64,000 nt of DNA. Source: Kutzneria buriramensis (GTDB lineage Bacteria > Actinomycetota > Actinomycetes > Mycobacteriales > Pseudonocardiaceae). The stretch is from the NCBI RefSeq assembly GCF_043575855.1, contig NZ_CP144375.1, positions 6,014,001 through 6,078,000 on the forward strand, in the 5' to 3' direction. A program made the translations under genes and the position numbers. Of this stretch, positions 43,890-52,557 are shown piece after piece; position 1 is the stretch's first letter; each line of letters starts with the position of its first letter. Under the pieces are notes generated by a model, which had not been told where the DNA came from, made no database searches, and saw only the letters and a list, made by a program, of their open reading frames with translations.

Positions 43890-45455
43890 ATGGTGTTCCG
43901 TAGTTCCTTCCCCGATGTGGACATCCCCACGCAGCCGGTGCACGAGCTGATCTTCCGTGGGCTGGCCGAGAAGGCCGACCGACCCGCCCTGATCGACGGC
44001 ATCACCGGCATGACCATCACCTACGGCGAGTTCGCCGCCGCCGTCGACCGGCTCGGCGCGGCCCTGGCCGAACGCGGGGTGCGCAAGGGCGACGTCATCG
44101 GCGTGTTCGCGCCCAACACCCCCGGGTACGCCATCACCCTGCACGGCATCCTGCGCGCCGGCGCCGTCGCCACCACCGCGAACGCGCTGTACACCGCCGA
44201 GGAGGTCGCCGGCCAGCTCACCGACGCCGGCGCCAAGGCGCTGTTCACCGTCTCCGGGTTCCTGGATCGGGCCACCGCCGCCGCCAAGCTCGCCGGCATC
44301 ACCGACGTCTACGTCTTCGACAAGGCCGACGGTCATGTGAGCCTCTCCGACCTGCTCGCTTCGACCGCCCCCGCGCCGTCGATCTCCTTCGACACCGCCG
44401 AGGACCTCGCCGTGCTGCCCTACTCCTCGGGCACCACCGGCAGGGCCAAGGGCGTCATGCTCACCCACCGGGCGCTCGTGGCGAACATCGTGCAGACCGA
44501 CGCCATGATGGACACGTCCAACATCGGTCGGGTGCTGGCCGTGCTGCCGTTCTTCCACATCTACGGCATGCAGGTCACCCTCAACCACGCGCTCGCCATC
44601 GGCGCCACCGTCGTCACCATGCCGAAGTTCGACCTCGCCGAGTTCCTCCGCGTCATCGCCGAACACCGCACCGACCGCGTCTACATCGCGCCCCCGGTCG
44701 CCGTCGCGCTCGCCAAGCACCCCATGGTCGACTCCTACGACCTGTCCGCCATGAAGGTCCTCTTCTCCGGCGCCGCGCCGCTCGACGAGGAACTCGCCGA
44801 AGCCGTCCACAAGCGCCTCGGCTGCAAGATCAAGCAGGGCTACGGCATGACCGAGATGAGTCCCGTCAGCCACACCATCCCCGACGACCGGGACGACATC
44901 GCCATCGGCACCGTCGGCCTCATCCTGCCCAACATGGAGAACAAGGTCGTCGACCTGGCGACGGGTGAGGAGCTCGGCGTCGGCGAACGCGGCGAGCTCT
45001 GGTGCAATGGGCCCAACGTGATGAAGGGCTACCTCAACAATCCCGAGGCCACCGCCGCCACCCTCGACTCCGACGGCTACCTGCACACCGGCGACGTCGC
45101 CGTCATCGACGAGAACGGCGTCGTCAGCATCGTCGACCGGGTCAAGGAACTCATCAAGTACAAGGGCTACCAGGTCCCGCCGGCCGAGCTCGAGGCCCTC
45201 CTGCTCACCCACCCCCAGATCGCCGACGCCGCCGTCATCGGCGTGCGGGACGCCGAAGGCGAGGAGGTCCCCAAGGCCTTCGTCGTCACCCAGGCCGACG
45301 CCGCCATGACCGCCGACGACGTCATGACCTTCGTCGCCGACCGCGTAGCCCCCCACAAGAAGGTCCGCGTGGTCGAATTCCTCGACGCCATCCCCAAGTC
45401 CGCCTCCGGCAAGATCCTCCGCAAGGACCTCCGCGCCCGGGAAGCGGCGAAGTAG
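43890..45455 (+). CDS. Acyl-CoA ligase, 4-coumarate-CoA ligase family
   Basis: A 521-aa ANL-superfamily adenylating enzyme. The core motifs are YSSGTTGRAKGVMLTH (P-loop), GYGMTEMSPVSH, YLHTGDVAVID and VDRVKELIKYKGYQVPPAEL at the hinge. IPKSASGKILRKDL carries the catalytic Lys. The mix with KQGYGMTEMSP is typical of the 4-coumarate/fatty-acyl group (FadD). It activates an aromatic or fatty acid; the substrate is not determinable. ATG 43890 gives the standard N-terminus. Codons in the last 400 bases are extremely C-rich. It is monocistronic with a hairpin downstream. Confidence 0.9.
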   Translation: MVFRSSFPDVDIPTQPVHELIFRGLAEKADRPALIDGITGMTITYGEFAAAVDRLGAALAERGVRKGDVIGVFAPNTPGYAITLHGILRAGAVATTANALYTAEEVAGQLTDAGAKALFTVSGFLDRATAAAKLAGITDVYVFDKADGHVSLSDLLASTAPAPSISFDTAEDLAVLPYSSGTTGRAKGVMLTHRALVANIVQTDAMMDTSNIGRVLAVLPFFHIYGMQVTLNHALAIGATVVTMPKFDLAEFLRVIAEHRTDRVYIAPPVAVALAKHPMVDSYDLSAMKVLFSGAAPLDEELAEAVHKRLGCKIKQGYGMTEMSPVSHTIPDDRDDIAIGTVGLILPNMENKVVDLATGEELGVGERGELWCNGPNVMKGYLNNPEATAATLDSDGYLHTGDVAVIDENGVVSIVDRVKELIKYKGYQVPPAELEALLLTHPQIADAAVIGVRDAEGEEVPKAFVVTQADAAMTADDVMTFVADRVAPHKKVRVVEFLDAIPKSASGKILRKDLRAREAAK

Positions 45456-45492
45456 CGGATGTAATTGAAGGCTCGGTAGTTGGAGGTTTCGA

Positions 45493-45532
45493 GGACTTCC
45501 TGGCGCAGACCTTGAGCTGTGCCAGGAAGTTC
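45493..45532. terminator. Hairpin after the acyl-CoA ligase gene
   Basis: A 15-bp stem with two G-U pairs (45493-45507 with 45518-45532) and a 10-nt loop, 38 bases after the stop. No T-run follows. It can also work for the convergent hypothetical gene. Confidence 0.65.
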
Positions 45533-45639
45533 GTCATACGCCCCCGCCCCCCGCCCTGTCATCGGGTGGCGAGGAGAAATCCCAGCGCCGCCATGGATGC
45601 CCGTCCGGCACCTGGCCTGCCGCCATGAGCTTGGGGATC

Positions 45640-46122
45640 TCAGCCAGCGGCATCCGCCCGACCTGACGGCGGCTTCTTGCGCGTAGCCCGCCACGCGTCC
45701 CAGAACGCCCGCTGTTCCTCGACCGTCGCCACCTGGTCGACGGGGGCGTCATCAAAGGTCTTCACGACGTCATCCCTGCCTACGGGCCTCCCCGGGCGCA
45801 GAACATAGACCCGCCCGCCGCCGCTCATGTCACGTTGCATCCCGCTCGGGTAGGTATCGCGCCGTGATCCCTGCACCGCGATCGTCAAGCCGTCCGGTTC
45901 AAGCTGACGACGTAGGCGAACCAGTGCCTCGAACATGTCCGGTCCCGTGGCGGTGTAAGGACAGGGGTAGGCCCCTTGGCGTGTGACCAATTCGATCCGA
46001 TAGGTCGGCACCGGTCCGTCGTAACCGACCAGCCATGCCCGCAACCGCGTCTGCTCAGGCTGACCGTCTCGCACAACCACAATTTCTCGGTCGACCATGA
46101 GTCTCGGATACCTGTCCACCAT
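45640..46122 (-). CDS. Hypothetical protein (160 aa)
   Basis: A soluble protein of 160 aa. The first half has alternating hydrophobic strands (REIVVVRDGQPEQTRLRAWL, TYRIELVTRQGAY), then a helix (MFEALVRLRRQLEPDGL). The second half is YVLRPGRPVGRDDVVKTFDDAP followed by an AFWDAWRATRKKP helix. The start is ATG 46122, or ATG 46098. I do not recognise a family; the size and the local context of other small orphan genes resemble immunity or accessory loci, but this is weak. Codon use is less biased than in the backbone genes. Confidence 0.65.
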   Translation of the reverse strand: MVDRYPRLMVDREIVVVRDGQPEQTRLRAWLVGYDGPVPTYRIELVTRQGAYPCPYTATGPDMFEALVRLRRQLEPDGLTIAVQGSRRDTYPSGMQRDMSGGGRVYVLRPGRPVGRDDVVKTFDDAPVDQVATVEEQRAFWDAWRATRKKPPSGRADAAG

Positions 46123-46305
46123 GACGTGAATCCAATCAGGCTGACCGACGCCGCTGAAGCAAAGCTTCAGTTACTGCGACCTCGGGTTCTTGTTGATAGT
46201 CGGAGGCGTGTCGTGGCGAACCGGCACCTGAAGCAGGTCTCTCCTCTTGCCGGCGCGGCAGTCGGTTCGGACAACAGACGCCGTACCACGGTGGAGGATG
46301 TACGC

Positions 46306-46659
46306 GTGCGGCTTCGGAGGGTGCAGCGGAAGGTGTGTCGACGGTTTGGTGTGGTGCCGGCGATACCGGCGGCGGGCACGATGATCGGCATCGCGCCGTC
46401 GAGGGGGCGGGATCTGTTGCCGTTGAACGCAGTGCGGTATCCGCCGGAGGGGCAGAGCAACGGTTGGTACGTGTGGCGAGGCGGCGAGATCCCGAATGAT
46501 CAGGACGACTTCTTTGTGCCGAGCCACGTTGAGCACCTCGGGGACCATGCGCCGGAGTTGATCCCGTACCTGGCGCTGCCGCCGGGATGGGGAGTGGTGC
46601 TCGCGAAGGGCCATGAGGACGTGTGGTTCGACGAGAACCTCGTCAGTCCCAGGAGTTGA
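46306..46659 (+). CDS. Hypothetical protein, Imm33/DUF2185-like
   Basis: A protein of about 117 aa with an N-terminal basic segment (RRVQRKVCRRFGV) and a compact domain with YPPEGQSNGWYVWRGGEI, DDFFVPSHVEHL, PYLALPPGWGVVLA and GHEDVWFDENL. This W/P/H pattern recalls actinobacterial proteins annotated near Imm33/DUF2185, remembered only loosely. GTG 46306 is chosen because GGAGG lies 8 nt upstream; ATG 46381 is possible. Its 3' end overlaps the convergent gene by 17 bases. No toxin is nearby. Confidence 0.55.
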   Translation: MRLRRVQRKVCRRFGVVPAIPAAGTMIGIAPSRGRDLLPLNAVRYPPEGQSNGWYVWRGGEIPNDQDDFFVPSHVEHLGDHAPELIPYLALPPGWGVVLAKGHEDVWFDENLVSPRS

Positions 46660-47179
46660 AGATGACTTCGCCGGCGGTGGCGGGGCGCCAGTAGCGGATG
46701 TGGTGGTGTTCGACGTCCGTCAACATCGAGAGGTCGCAGCTGCTGAGGGGCGTGCTCAAAGCAGCGGTGGTCAGGACGTCGAAGCCATGGAAGGACGGAG
46801 CCAGATCGGGGCGGTCGATGAAGGTCGGTAGCCAGCTGTCCAGGGGCAGGGTGACGAAGGCGAGGAGCGGCAGCGTCGAGTTGCAGATGACGCCGACGTC
46901 GTCGCTGTAGCCGACCCGGATCACCAACAGGTGGAAGTTGGGGGTGACGCCGGCTGGGCGGAATTCCAGGACGCGGCCGACCGAATAGCCGAGGGTCTTG
47001 AAGGTCCGTACGTCGACGGGCACGGGCGGCGGGGAGTGGACGTGCCAGAAGCCGGTGACACCGCGGGGAAGCTGCACGACACCGAAGATACGGAACCGGA
47101 GATACGACACCGCCGAAAATAAGGGACTGCCCCGGACCAGGGGGGTGGGTGCCGGGGCAGTCGTGCTCGCCTCCGTCAT
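46643..47179 (-). CDS. Hypothetical protein (about 178 aa)
   Basis: A protein of unknown function. After about 20 variable residues come RFRIFGVVQLPRGVTGFWHV, VGRVLEFRPAGVTPNFHLLVI and a C-terminal part (FHGFDVLTTAALSTPLSSCD, HHIRYWRPATAGEVIFNSWD) with regular hydrophobic patterning, so it looks like a folded alpha/beta protein. ATG 47179 is taken as start; there is no clear ribosome binding site and the true start may be later. It overlaps the Imm33-like gene tail to tail. No family is recognised. Confidence 0.55.
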   Translation of the reverse strand: MTEASTTAPAPTPLVRGSPLFSAVSYLRFRIFGVVQLPRGVTGFWHVHSPPPVPVDVRTFKTLGYSVGRVLEFRPAGVTPNFHLLVIRVGYSDDVGVICNSTLPLLAFVTLPLDSWLPTFIDRPDLAPSFHGFDVLTTAALSTPLSSCDLSMLTDVEHHHIRYWRPATAGEVIFNSWD

Positions 47180-47310
47180 GGGGGGATGGACGGGGCGCGC
47201 GCAACAAGGGTACGGCCTCGGCGCGACTTTCACCGGATCGGCGCGAGGTTGCCTGTATCGCGGCTGATCAACGCGTTGTACGGTGCCCTGCATGGGACCT
47301 GCGACCTGAC

Positions 47311-47511
47311 ATGGACAGCGAAGAGGACGACGAGGTGCTGCCGGACTACCGCGAACCTCGCACGGTGTGCCACCTCTGCGGCGGCGTGGGTGAGATCGCC
47401 CACCCGGTGCTGGGGGTCCTCGGCGGCGTCCCGCGAACGGTCAACGCGGGCCGGGTCTGCTACCTGTGCGACGGCGACTCGGCCCTGCCGGGCCTGTGCC
47501 CGCCCCTCTAG
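47311..47511 (+). CDS. Small zinc-ribbon-like protein (66 aa)
   Basis: A 66-residue protein with an acidic N-terminus (MDSEEDDEVLPDY), then two CxxC knuckles (VCHLCGGVGEI and VCYLCDGDSALPG) about 33 residues apart, likely binding one zinc in the manner of DnaJ-type or rubredoxin-like ribbons. A similar knuckle-Gly-Gly pattern is seen in many tiny actinobacterial proteins. ATG 47311 has no strong ribosome binding site. Its stop overlaps the end of the convergent secreted-protein gene by 4 nt. Confidence 0.6.
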   Translation: MDSEEDDEVLPDYREPRTVCHLCGGVGEIAHPVLGVLGGVPRTVNAGRVCYLCDGDSALPGLCPPL

Positions 47512-48659
47512 CCGACGTCGGCGGGGAACAGCCGAGGCGCGTACTCGGGGATGGCGGGGCCGATGGCAGCGACCGTCCCGCCGGCGAGGTCCAAGGCCTG
47601 CAACTGGGTGGTCACCGGCTGGTGAATGCTGATCGGGTGGCTGTTGCGCAACAGGTACAGCCGCCCGGGATGCCGCACGGAGTAGGCGAGCCCGGCGACG
47701 GACGGCAGGGTGGCGTCGAGCAGTGAGTACGTCCGCCGAGCGCCGGAAGCCAGGTCGACGGTGATCACCTGAGTGGGCACGGTCGGCTTCGAGGCGGAGA
47801 CGCCGAAGGCGAAGGACCGGCCGCCGGGGGACAAGGCGCCGGACAGGCTCACACCGTCGAACCAGGCGTCGGGGAGCTGGGTGAACGTGCCCCGCTTGAC
47901 GAGCCAATACCCGGCGAAGGTGTGCACAAGGGCGACGCCATCGGCGCTGAGCTGCATGCCGTCGGCGATGCTGCCGTCGGGCGCCTGTACGGGCGAGAAC
48001 TCGCCGCCGCGAACGGCGGAGACGATGGTGCCGGACTCGGTGACCGAATAGAGACGGTCATCCCCGTACGCCAGCGGGAACGCCACATCGGGGGCGCCGA
48101 AGCGAAGGGCGCCCTCGTACTGCATCACAAGCGAACCGAGACCGCCGAGCGCGGCGGGGTAGGTCGCCAGGACGGAACCCCGGCTGACCGGCAACGCTGG
48201 GTAACTGCGCAGCACCACGCCAACGCCGTCGACGGGCTGCATGGTGACGATCTCGGTCCCGGACGGCGTGAGGTCGATGGGCACCTCACCCTGACGAACA
48301 GTGAGCCGCAGCGGGATCACGAAAGAGGCCTGGGCCGGGCCGACGCCGAGGGTGAGAGTCCTTGTGCCATCGGCATTGTCGACGTCGAGGTCCACGGCGT
48401 CGAACAGGAACCGCGAGCCGGCGCGGGACGCCCCGCTGACCATGGTCGCGGAACTGGCGGAAACCCCGAACCGCAGCGTGCGGGGCACCCGGTTGTCCTC
48501 GACGGCGACCTTGCCGTCCGTGCCGTAGACACGGAGCGTGGTGCCGCCGACCTCGTAGTGCTCGGCAACACCGAACACGTGCTCGTCGCACACGGGCGAG
48601 GCCTGGGCCACGCCGGAACTGACCAGCATCAACGCCGCCACAACCGGCAAAAGCCTCAT
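47508..48659 (-). CDS. Secreted protein, probable beta-propeller
   Basis: A 383-aa exported protein. The signal peptide is MRLLPVVAALMLVSSGVAQA with cleavage after AQA. The mature part is nearly all beta strands with repeated Y/F-x-V/L-x-G motifs (LPLAYGDDRLYSV, FAFGVSASKPTV, VAGLAYSVRHPGRLYLL), which suggests a WD40/TolB-like propeller. No catalytic motif is seen. ATG 48659 has TACGGT exactly 7 nt upstream (leaderless). It is divergent from the phosphoglycerate mutase gene 49 bp away. Confidence 0.7.
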   Translation of the reverse strand: MRLLPVVAALMLVSSGVAQASPVCDEHVFGVAEHYEVGGTTLRVYGTDGKVAVEDNRVPRTLRFGVSASSATMVSGASRAGSRFLFDAVDLDVDNADGTRTLTLGVGPAQASFVIPLRLTVRQGEVPIDLTPSGTEIVTMQPVDGVGVVLRSYPALPVSRGSVLATYPAALGGLGSLVMQYEGALRFGAPDVAFPLAYGDDRLYSVTESGTIVSAVRGGEFSPVQAPDGSIADGMQLSADGVALVHTFAGYWLVKRGTFTQLPDAWFDGVSLSGALSPGGRSFAFGVSASKPTVPTQVITVDLASGARRTYSLLDATLPSVAGLAYSVRHPGRLYLLRNSHPISIHQPVTTQLQALDLAGGTVAAIGPAIPEYAPRLFPADVG

Positions 48660-48708
48660 GACGGTGACCGTAGCGGATCATGGAACCCGGTCTGGCAGGC
48701 TTGCCGCC

Positions 48709-49446
48709 ATGAGCCTTGTCCTGCTGCGTCACGGTGAGAGCGTCTGGAACGCCGAGAACCTGTTCACCGGTTGGGTGGACGTCCCCCTGTCCGAGAAGGG
48801 CCTCGCGGAGGCCAAGCGCGGCGGCGAGCTGCTGAAGGACGCGGGCCTGCTGCCCGACGTGCTGCACACCTCGCTGCTGCGCCGGGCCATCTCCACGGCC
48901 AACATCGCGCTGGACACGGCCGACCGGCACTGGATCCCGGTCCGCCGCGACTGGCGCCTCAACGAGCGCCACTACGGCGCCCTCCAGGGCAAGAACAAGA
49001 AGCAGACCCTGGACGAGTACGGCGAGGAGCAGTTCATGCTCTGGCGCCGCTCGTACGACACCCCGCCGCCGGAGATCGAGCTGGGCAGCGAGTTCAGCCA
49101 GGACGCGGACCCCCGCTACGCCGACCTCGGCCCGACCGCGCCCCGCACGGAGTGCCTGAAGGACGTCGTCGCCCGGCTGCTGCCGTACTGGGAGTCGGCG
49201 ATCGTGCCGGACCTCAAGGCCGGCAGGACGGTGCTGGTCGCCGCGCACGGCAACTCGCTGCGTGCCCTGGTCAAGCACCTGGACGGCGTCTCCGACGACG
49301 CGATCGCCAAGCTGAACATCCCGACTGGCATCCCGCTGCGCTACGACCTGGACGAGAACCTGCAGCCGGTCACGCCGGGCGGCACCTACCTCGACCCGGA
49401 CGCGGCCGCGGACGCCATCCAGGCCGTCGCCAACCAGGGGCGCTGA
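48709..49446 (+). CDS. gpmA: 2,3-bisphosphoglycerate-dependent phosphoglycerate mutase
   Basis: A 245-aa cofactor-dependent phosphoglycerate mutase of glycolysis. The catalytic motif is LVLLRHGESVWN with the phosphorylated His; NLFTGWVDVPLSEKG, RRAISTANIAL, ERHYGALQGKNK and the second His in LVAAHGNSLRAL all match the dPGM family. ATG 48709 gives the exact family N-terminus. A CAGGCT hexamer 7 nt upstream is a weaker version of the leaderless -10 signal. It is the positional equivalent of Rv0489 (gpm1), upstream of senX3-regX3. Confidence 0.96.
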   Translation: MSLVLLRHGESVWNAENLFTGWVDVPLSEKGLAEAKRGGELLKDAGLLPDVLHTSLLRRAISTANIALDTADRHWIPVRRDWRLNERHYGALQGKNKKQTLDEYGEEQFMLWRRSYDTPPPEIELGSEFSQDADPRYADLGPTAPRTECLKDVVARLLPYWESAIVPDLKAGRTVLVAAHGNSLRALVKHLDGVSDDAIAKLNIPTGIPLRYDLDENLQPVTPGGTYLDPDAAADAIQAVANQGR

Positions 49447-49480
49447 GCACGCGGGCCGCCAACGGCGTCGGCCCGAATCC

Positions 49481-50152
49481 TCACCGCACCCCGAGGTCCC
49501 GCGCCCGCAGCCCGGCCTGGAACCGGGAGTCGGCCGCGAGCAGCTCCATCAGCTCCGCCACCCGCCGCCGGTACGTCCGCAGCGACAGGCCGAGCCGTCG
49601 CGCCGCGGCCTCGTCGGTGAGCCCGGTGCCGAGCATCTGGGCGACCTCGCGGCTGCGCTCGTCCAGCGCGAGCCCGTCGAACTCGGCCAGGTCGACGCCG
49701 GAGTCCCAGGTGGCCTCGAACAACATCGCCAGCCCGGCGACCAGCTCGGGCGTCCGGACTATGGCGTAGTTGCGCACGCCGTCGACCGGCGGACCGGCGG
49801 TGATCGCGATCTTGCGGTCGACGATGATCGTCTCGTGGGACAGCGGCGTGTGACAGAGCCGCACGCCGAGACCGGCTTCGGCCAGCACGGACAGCCGCGC
49901 GGCGGCGACGGAGTCGTCGAGGATGCTCGCGTGGTAGACCTTGCGCACCCGGACGCCGGCCGCGGTCCGCGCCCGCATCCGTTCGGCCATGCCCTCGGCC
50001 TGCTCGATCGCCGCCCACGTCGCGATGTCCGAGGCGGCGCAGGTGAACTCGTGTTCGGCCTCGAAAAGGTGATACGCCTTGGCGCGCAGCTCGTGTGCCC
50101 CGCGCAGGATGACGACTTGGTCCACCCCGAAAGTCTCCGCCACCGTGGACAC
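49481..50152 (-). CDS. Helix-turn-helix regulator with PLD-like sensor domain
   Basis: A protein of about 223 aa. A C-terminal helix-turn-helix (MLGTGLTDEAAARRLGLSLRTYRRRVAELM, about residues 170-200) is of the LuxR/GerE sort. The N-terminal 150 residues (VVILRGAHELRAKAYHLFEAE, then HASILDDSV, RLCHTPLSHETIIVDRKIAIT) resemble the phospholipase-D-like sensor of TrmB-type regulators without the catalytic HKD. GTG 50152 is the assumed start and later GTGs are possible. It is divergent from the aldo/keto reductase 49 bp away, so that gene is the likely target. Confidence 0.75.
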   Translation of the reverse strand: MSTVAETFGVDQVVILRGAHELRAKAYHLFEAEHEFTCAASDIATWAAIEQAEGMAERMRARTAAGVRVRKVYHASILDDSVAAARLSVLAEAGLGVRLCHTPLSHETIIVDRKIAITAGPPVDGVRNYAIVRTPELVAGLAMLFEATWDSGVDLAEFDGLALDERSREVAQMLGTGLTDEAAARRLGLSLRTYRRRVAELMELLAADSRFQAGLRARDLGVR

Positions 50153-50201
50153 TTCTGGCCAACCCCGAGCAATTCGGTCCGCTCGGGACGAGGCTGAACC
50201 C

Positions 50202-51074
50202 ATGACATCGAACATCTCCGCGACGAAGTCGGGGCACTGGGACCTGGGCGGTCGGCAGGTGGCGCGCGTCGGGTACGGCACGATGCAGCTCACCGGTCCG
50301 GGGGTGATGGGTCCGCCGAAGGACCGCGCCGAGGCGGTCGCCGTGCTGCGCCGGGCCGTCGAGCTGGGCGTCAACCACATCGACACCAGCGACTACTACG
50401 GCCCGTACGTGGCCAACGAGATCCTCCGCGAGGCGCTGCACCCGTACGCCGACGATCTGGTCCTGGTGACCAAGGTCGGCGCGCTGCGCACGCCGGACGG
50501 CGGCTGGCCGGAGGCGCTGAGCCCGGACGAGCTGCGCCAGGCCGTGCACGACAACCTCACCCGCCTGGGCGTGGAGCAGATCGACGTGGTGAACCTCCGC
50601 ATGCCGGGATTCGCCGCGCCGGAGCCGCGCTCCCTGGAAGAGCCGTTCACGGTGCTGGCCGAGCTCAAGGAGCAGGGCCTGATCGGGCACCTCGGTGTGA
50701 GCAACGTCACTGCCGACCAGCTCGCCGAGGCCCAGCGGATCGCACCGGTCGTCTGCGTGCAGAACCTCTACAACATCGCGAACCGGCAGGACGAGCAGCT
50801 CGTCCGCAGTTGCGACGACCAGGGCATCGCCTACGTGCCGTTCTTCCCGCTCGGCGGTTTCCAGCTGGTGGACGATCCGCGCATCAAGGCGGTCGCCGAC
50901 CGGCACAACGCCACGGTGCCGCAGGTGGCCCTGGCCTGGCTGCTCCAGCGCTCGCCGAACCTGCTCGCGATCCCCGGCACCTCGTCGCTCGCGCACCTCG
51001 AGGAGAACATCGCCGGCGCCTCCCTGCGCCTGTCGGACGACGACGTCACCGCCCTGGAGCCGGTCGCCGCCTGA
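50202..51074 (+). CDS. Aldo/keto reductase
   Basis: A 290-aa NADP-dependent aldo/keto reductase. The family motifs are RVGYGTMQLTGPGVMG, NHIDTSDYYGPYVANEIL with the catalytic Asp and Tyr, LVLVTKVGALR with the Lys, and LIGHLGVSNVTADQL. LAIPGTSSLAHLEENI near the C-terminus binds the NADP phosphate. ATG 50202 gives the full-length protein. It faces away from the HTH regulator gene. A long palindrome (51100-51154) follows 26 bases after the stop. Confidence 0.92.
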   Translation: MTSNISATKSGHWDLGGRQVARVGYGTMQLTGPGVMGPPKDRAEAVAVLRRAVELGVNHIDTSDYYGPYVANEILREALHPYADDLVLVTKVGALRTPDGGWPEALSPDELRQAVHDNLTRLGVEQIDVVNLRMPGFAAPEPRSLEEPFTVLAELKEQGLIGHLGVSNVTADQLAEAQRIAPVVCVQNLYNIANRQDEQLVRSCDDQGIAYVPFFPLGGFQLVDDPRIKAVADRHNATVPQVALAWLLQRSPNLLAIPGTSSLAHLEENIAGASLRLSDDDVTALEPVAA

Positions 51075-51099
51075 TCTTCACCCGCCCGAGTGCTCCCGT

Positions 51100-51154
51100 T
51101 GCCACATGCGCTTCCCACTTGCCTTCTGGCGCCACGTGGGAAGCGCATGTGGCA
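51100..51154. repeat. Palindromic element, copy 1
   Basis: A perfect 19-bp inverted repeat (51100-51118 with 51136-51154) around a 17-nt centre containing TGGCGCCA. The outer arm TGCCACATGCGCTTCC and centre CTGGCGCCA are shared with the element at 59172-59225, so this is a repeat family and probably also a bidirectional terminator. Confidence 0.85.
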
Positions 51155-51285
51155 CCTCAAGGACACGAGTGGGTGAACGAGAGGCGACGCGGCGTGGAAC
51201 AGTGCCGTTCAGAGGTGTCGCCGGTGTCACGGTTGCGGCCCGAGGGGTAGGCCGGCAGGCCCCTGACCTGCTTACGATGCGTGGC

Positions 51286-52557
51286 GTGACCGCATCGGGC
51301 TACTTCGCCCTGTCGATCGGCCTACTGGTGATCGGCTTGCTGGTTGGTTCCCTCATCGGCCGCGCGACGGCCCGGAGGACCTCTTCGCAGCCGGTCGTAC
51401 TGACCGTTTCCGATCTCGTGCAACGCGTGGTGCATTCCGCGCACAACGGCGTCGTCGTGCTCAACCACTTCGGCGACGTGGTGCTGCACAACCCGCGCGC
51501 CGCCGCGCTGGGCGTGGTCAAGGGCTCGCAGGTCGACGACCGCGCCCGCAAGGCGGCCGAGCTGGTCGCCGCCTCCGGCGAGGTGATGGAGGTCGACCTG
51601 TCGCCGCTCCAGTCGCGCGGCGGCCGGCAGCCCGAGGCGGTCCGCGCCGAGGTCCGCCCGCTGGGCGACGGCTTCACCGTGGTCGACGCGAGCGACGAGT
51701 CCGAGGCCGTCCGCCTGGAGGCGATCCGCCGCGACTTCGTGGCCAACGTCAGCCACGAGCTCAAGACCCCGGTCGGCGCGCTCGCGCTGCTGGCCGAGGC
51801 CGTCCTGGACGCGGCCGACGACCAGGTCGAGGTGCGCCGGTTCAGCAGCAAGATCCTGCACGAGGCGACCCGGCTGGGCCGCCTGGTCACCGAACTGATC
51901 GCGCTGTCCCGGTTGCAGGGCGCCGAGCAGCTGCCGGAGATGACGCCGGTCTCGGTGGACGAGGTCGTGCGCGAGGCGCTGGGCCGCAGCCGGCTGGCCG
52001 CCGAGTCCGCCGGCATCGAGATCACCACCGACGCCGGCAGCGACCTCGTCGTCGACGGGGACCGGACGCTGCTGGTCACGGCCCTGAGCAACCTGCTCGA
52101 CAACGCCATCGCGTACTCGCAGCCGGGCAGCCCGGTGTCGGTCAGCCGCCGCACCGCGGACGGCTTCGTCGAGATCGCGGTCACCGACCGCGGCATGGGC
52201 ATCGCCCCCGACCAGCAGCACCGGGTCTTCGAGCGGTTCTACCGGGCCGACCCGGCCCGCTCGCGGATGACCGGCGGCACCGGGCTGGGGCTGGCCATCG
52301 TCAAGCATGTCGCCGCCAACCACGGCGGCGAGGTGAAGCTGTGGAGTCTGCCCGGCACCGGGTCGACCTTCACACTGCGGATCCCGGCCCACGGCGCCCC
52401 CGTGCCGCGGGACGGCGACGAACCGGAAGGAACGCGGCCCGAGGCCGTGAGCGACAGGAACAACGGGCACGTCCCGACCGGAGACACCAGGCTCGTCCCG
52501 ACCTGGGCGGATGGTGCGGACGCCGGCGACGGCGGCGATCATGGAGGAAAACTGTGA
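51286..52557 (+). CDS. senX3: Sensor histidine kinase SenX3
   Basis: A 423-aa kinase of the SenX3/PhoR type, sensing phosphate through the Pst/PhoU system. The N-terminal membrane helix region (YFALSIGLLVIGLLVGSLIG) has one or two passes, a PAS-like domain spans about 45-130, and the H-box FVANVSHELKTPVGAL places the phosphorylated His near 157. The N-box NLLDNAIAYS and G-boxes DRGMGIAP and GGTGLGLAIVKH follow. The C-terminus adds a Gly/Asp-rich tail of about 50 residues. GTG 51286 has TACGAT 7 nt upstream, a leaderless signature. ATG 51277 is the alternative. Confidence 0.94.
   Translation: MTASGYFALSIGLLVIGLLVGSLIGRATARRTSSQPVVLTVSDLVQRVVHSAHNGVVVLNHFGDVVLHNPRAAALGVVKGSQVDDRARKAAELVAASGEVMEVDLSPLQSRGGRQPEAVRAEVRPLGDGFTVVDASDESEAVRLEAIRRDFVANVSHELKTPVGALALLAEAVLDAADDQVEVRRFSSKILHEATRLGRLVTELIALSRLQGAEQLPEMTPVSVDEVVREALGRSRLAAESAGIEITTDAGSDLVVDGDRTLLVTALSNLLDNAIAYSQPGSPVSVSRRTADGFVEIAVTDRGMGIAPDQQHRVFERFYRADPARSRMTGGTGLGLAIVKHVAANHGGEVKLWSLPGTGSTFTLRIPAHGAPVPRDGDEPEGTRPEAVSDRNNGHVPTGDTRLVPTWADGADAGDGGDHGGKL

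Noticed and set aside
51106..51285. N-terminal extension of SenX3 into the palindrome
   Set aside because: The frame is open there, but the sequence is the repeat element and arginine-rich filler. SenX3 homology starts at the membrane helix, and GTG 51286 has a proper -10 at 7 nt.
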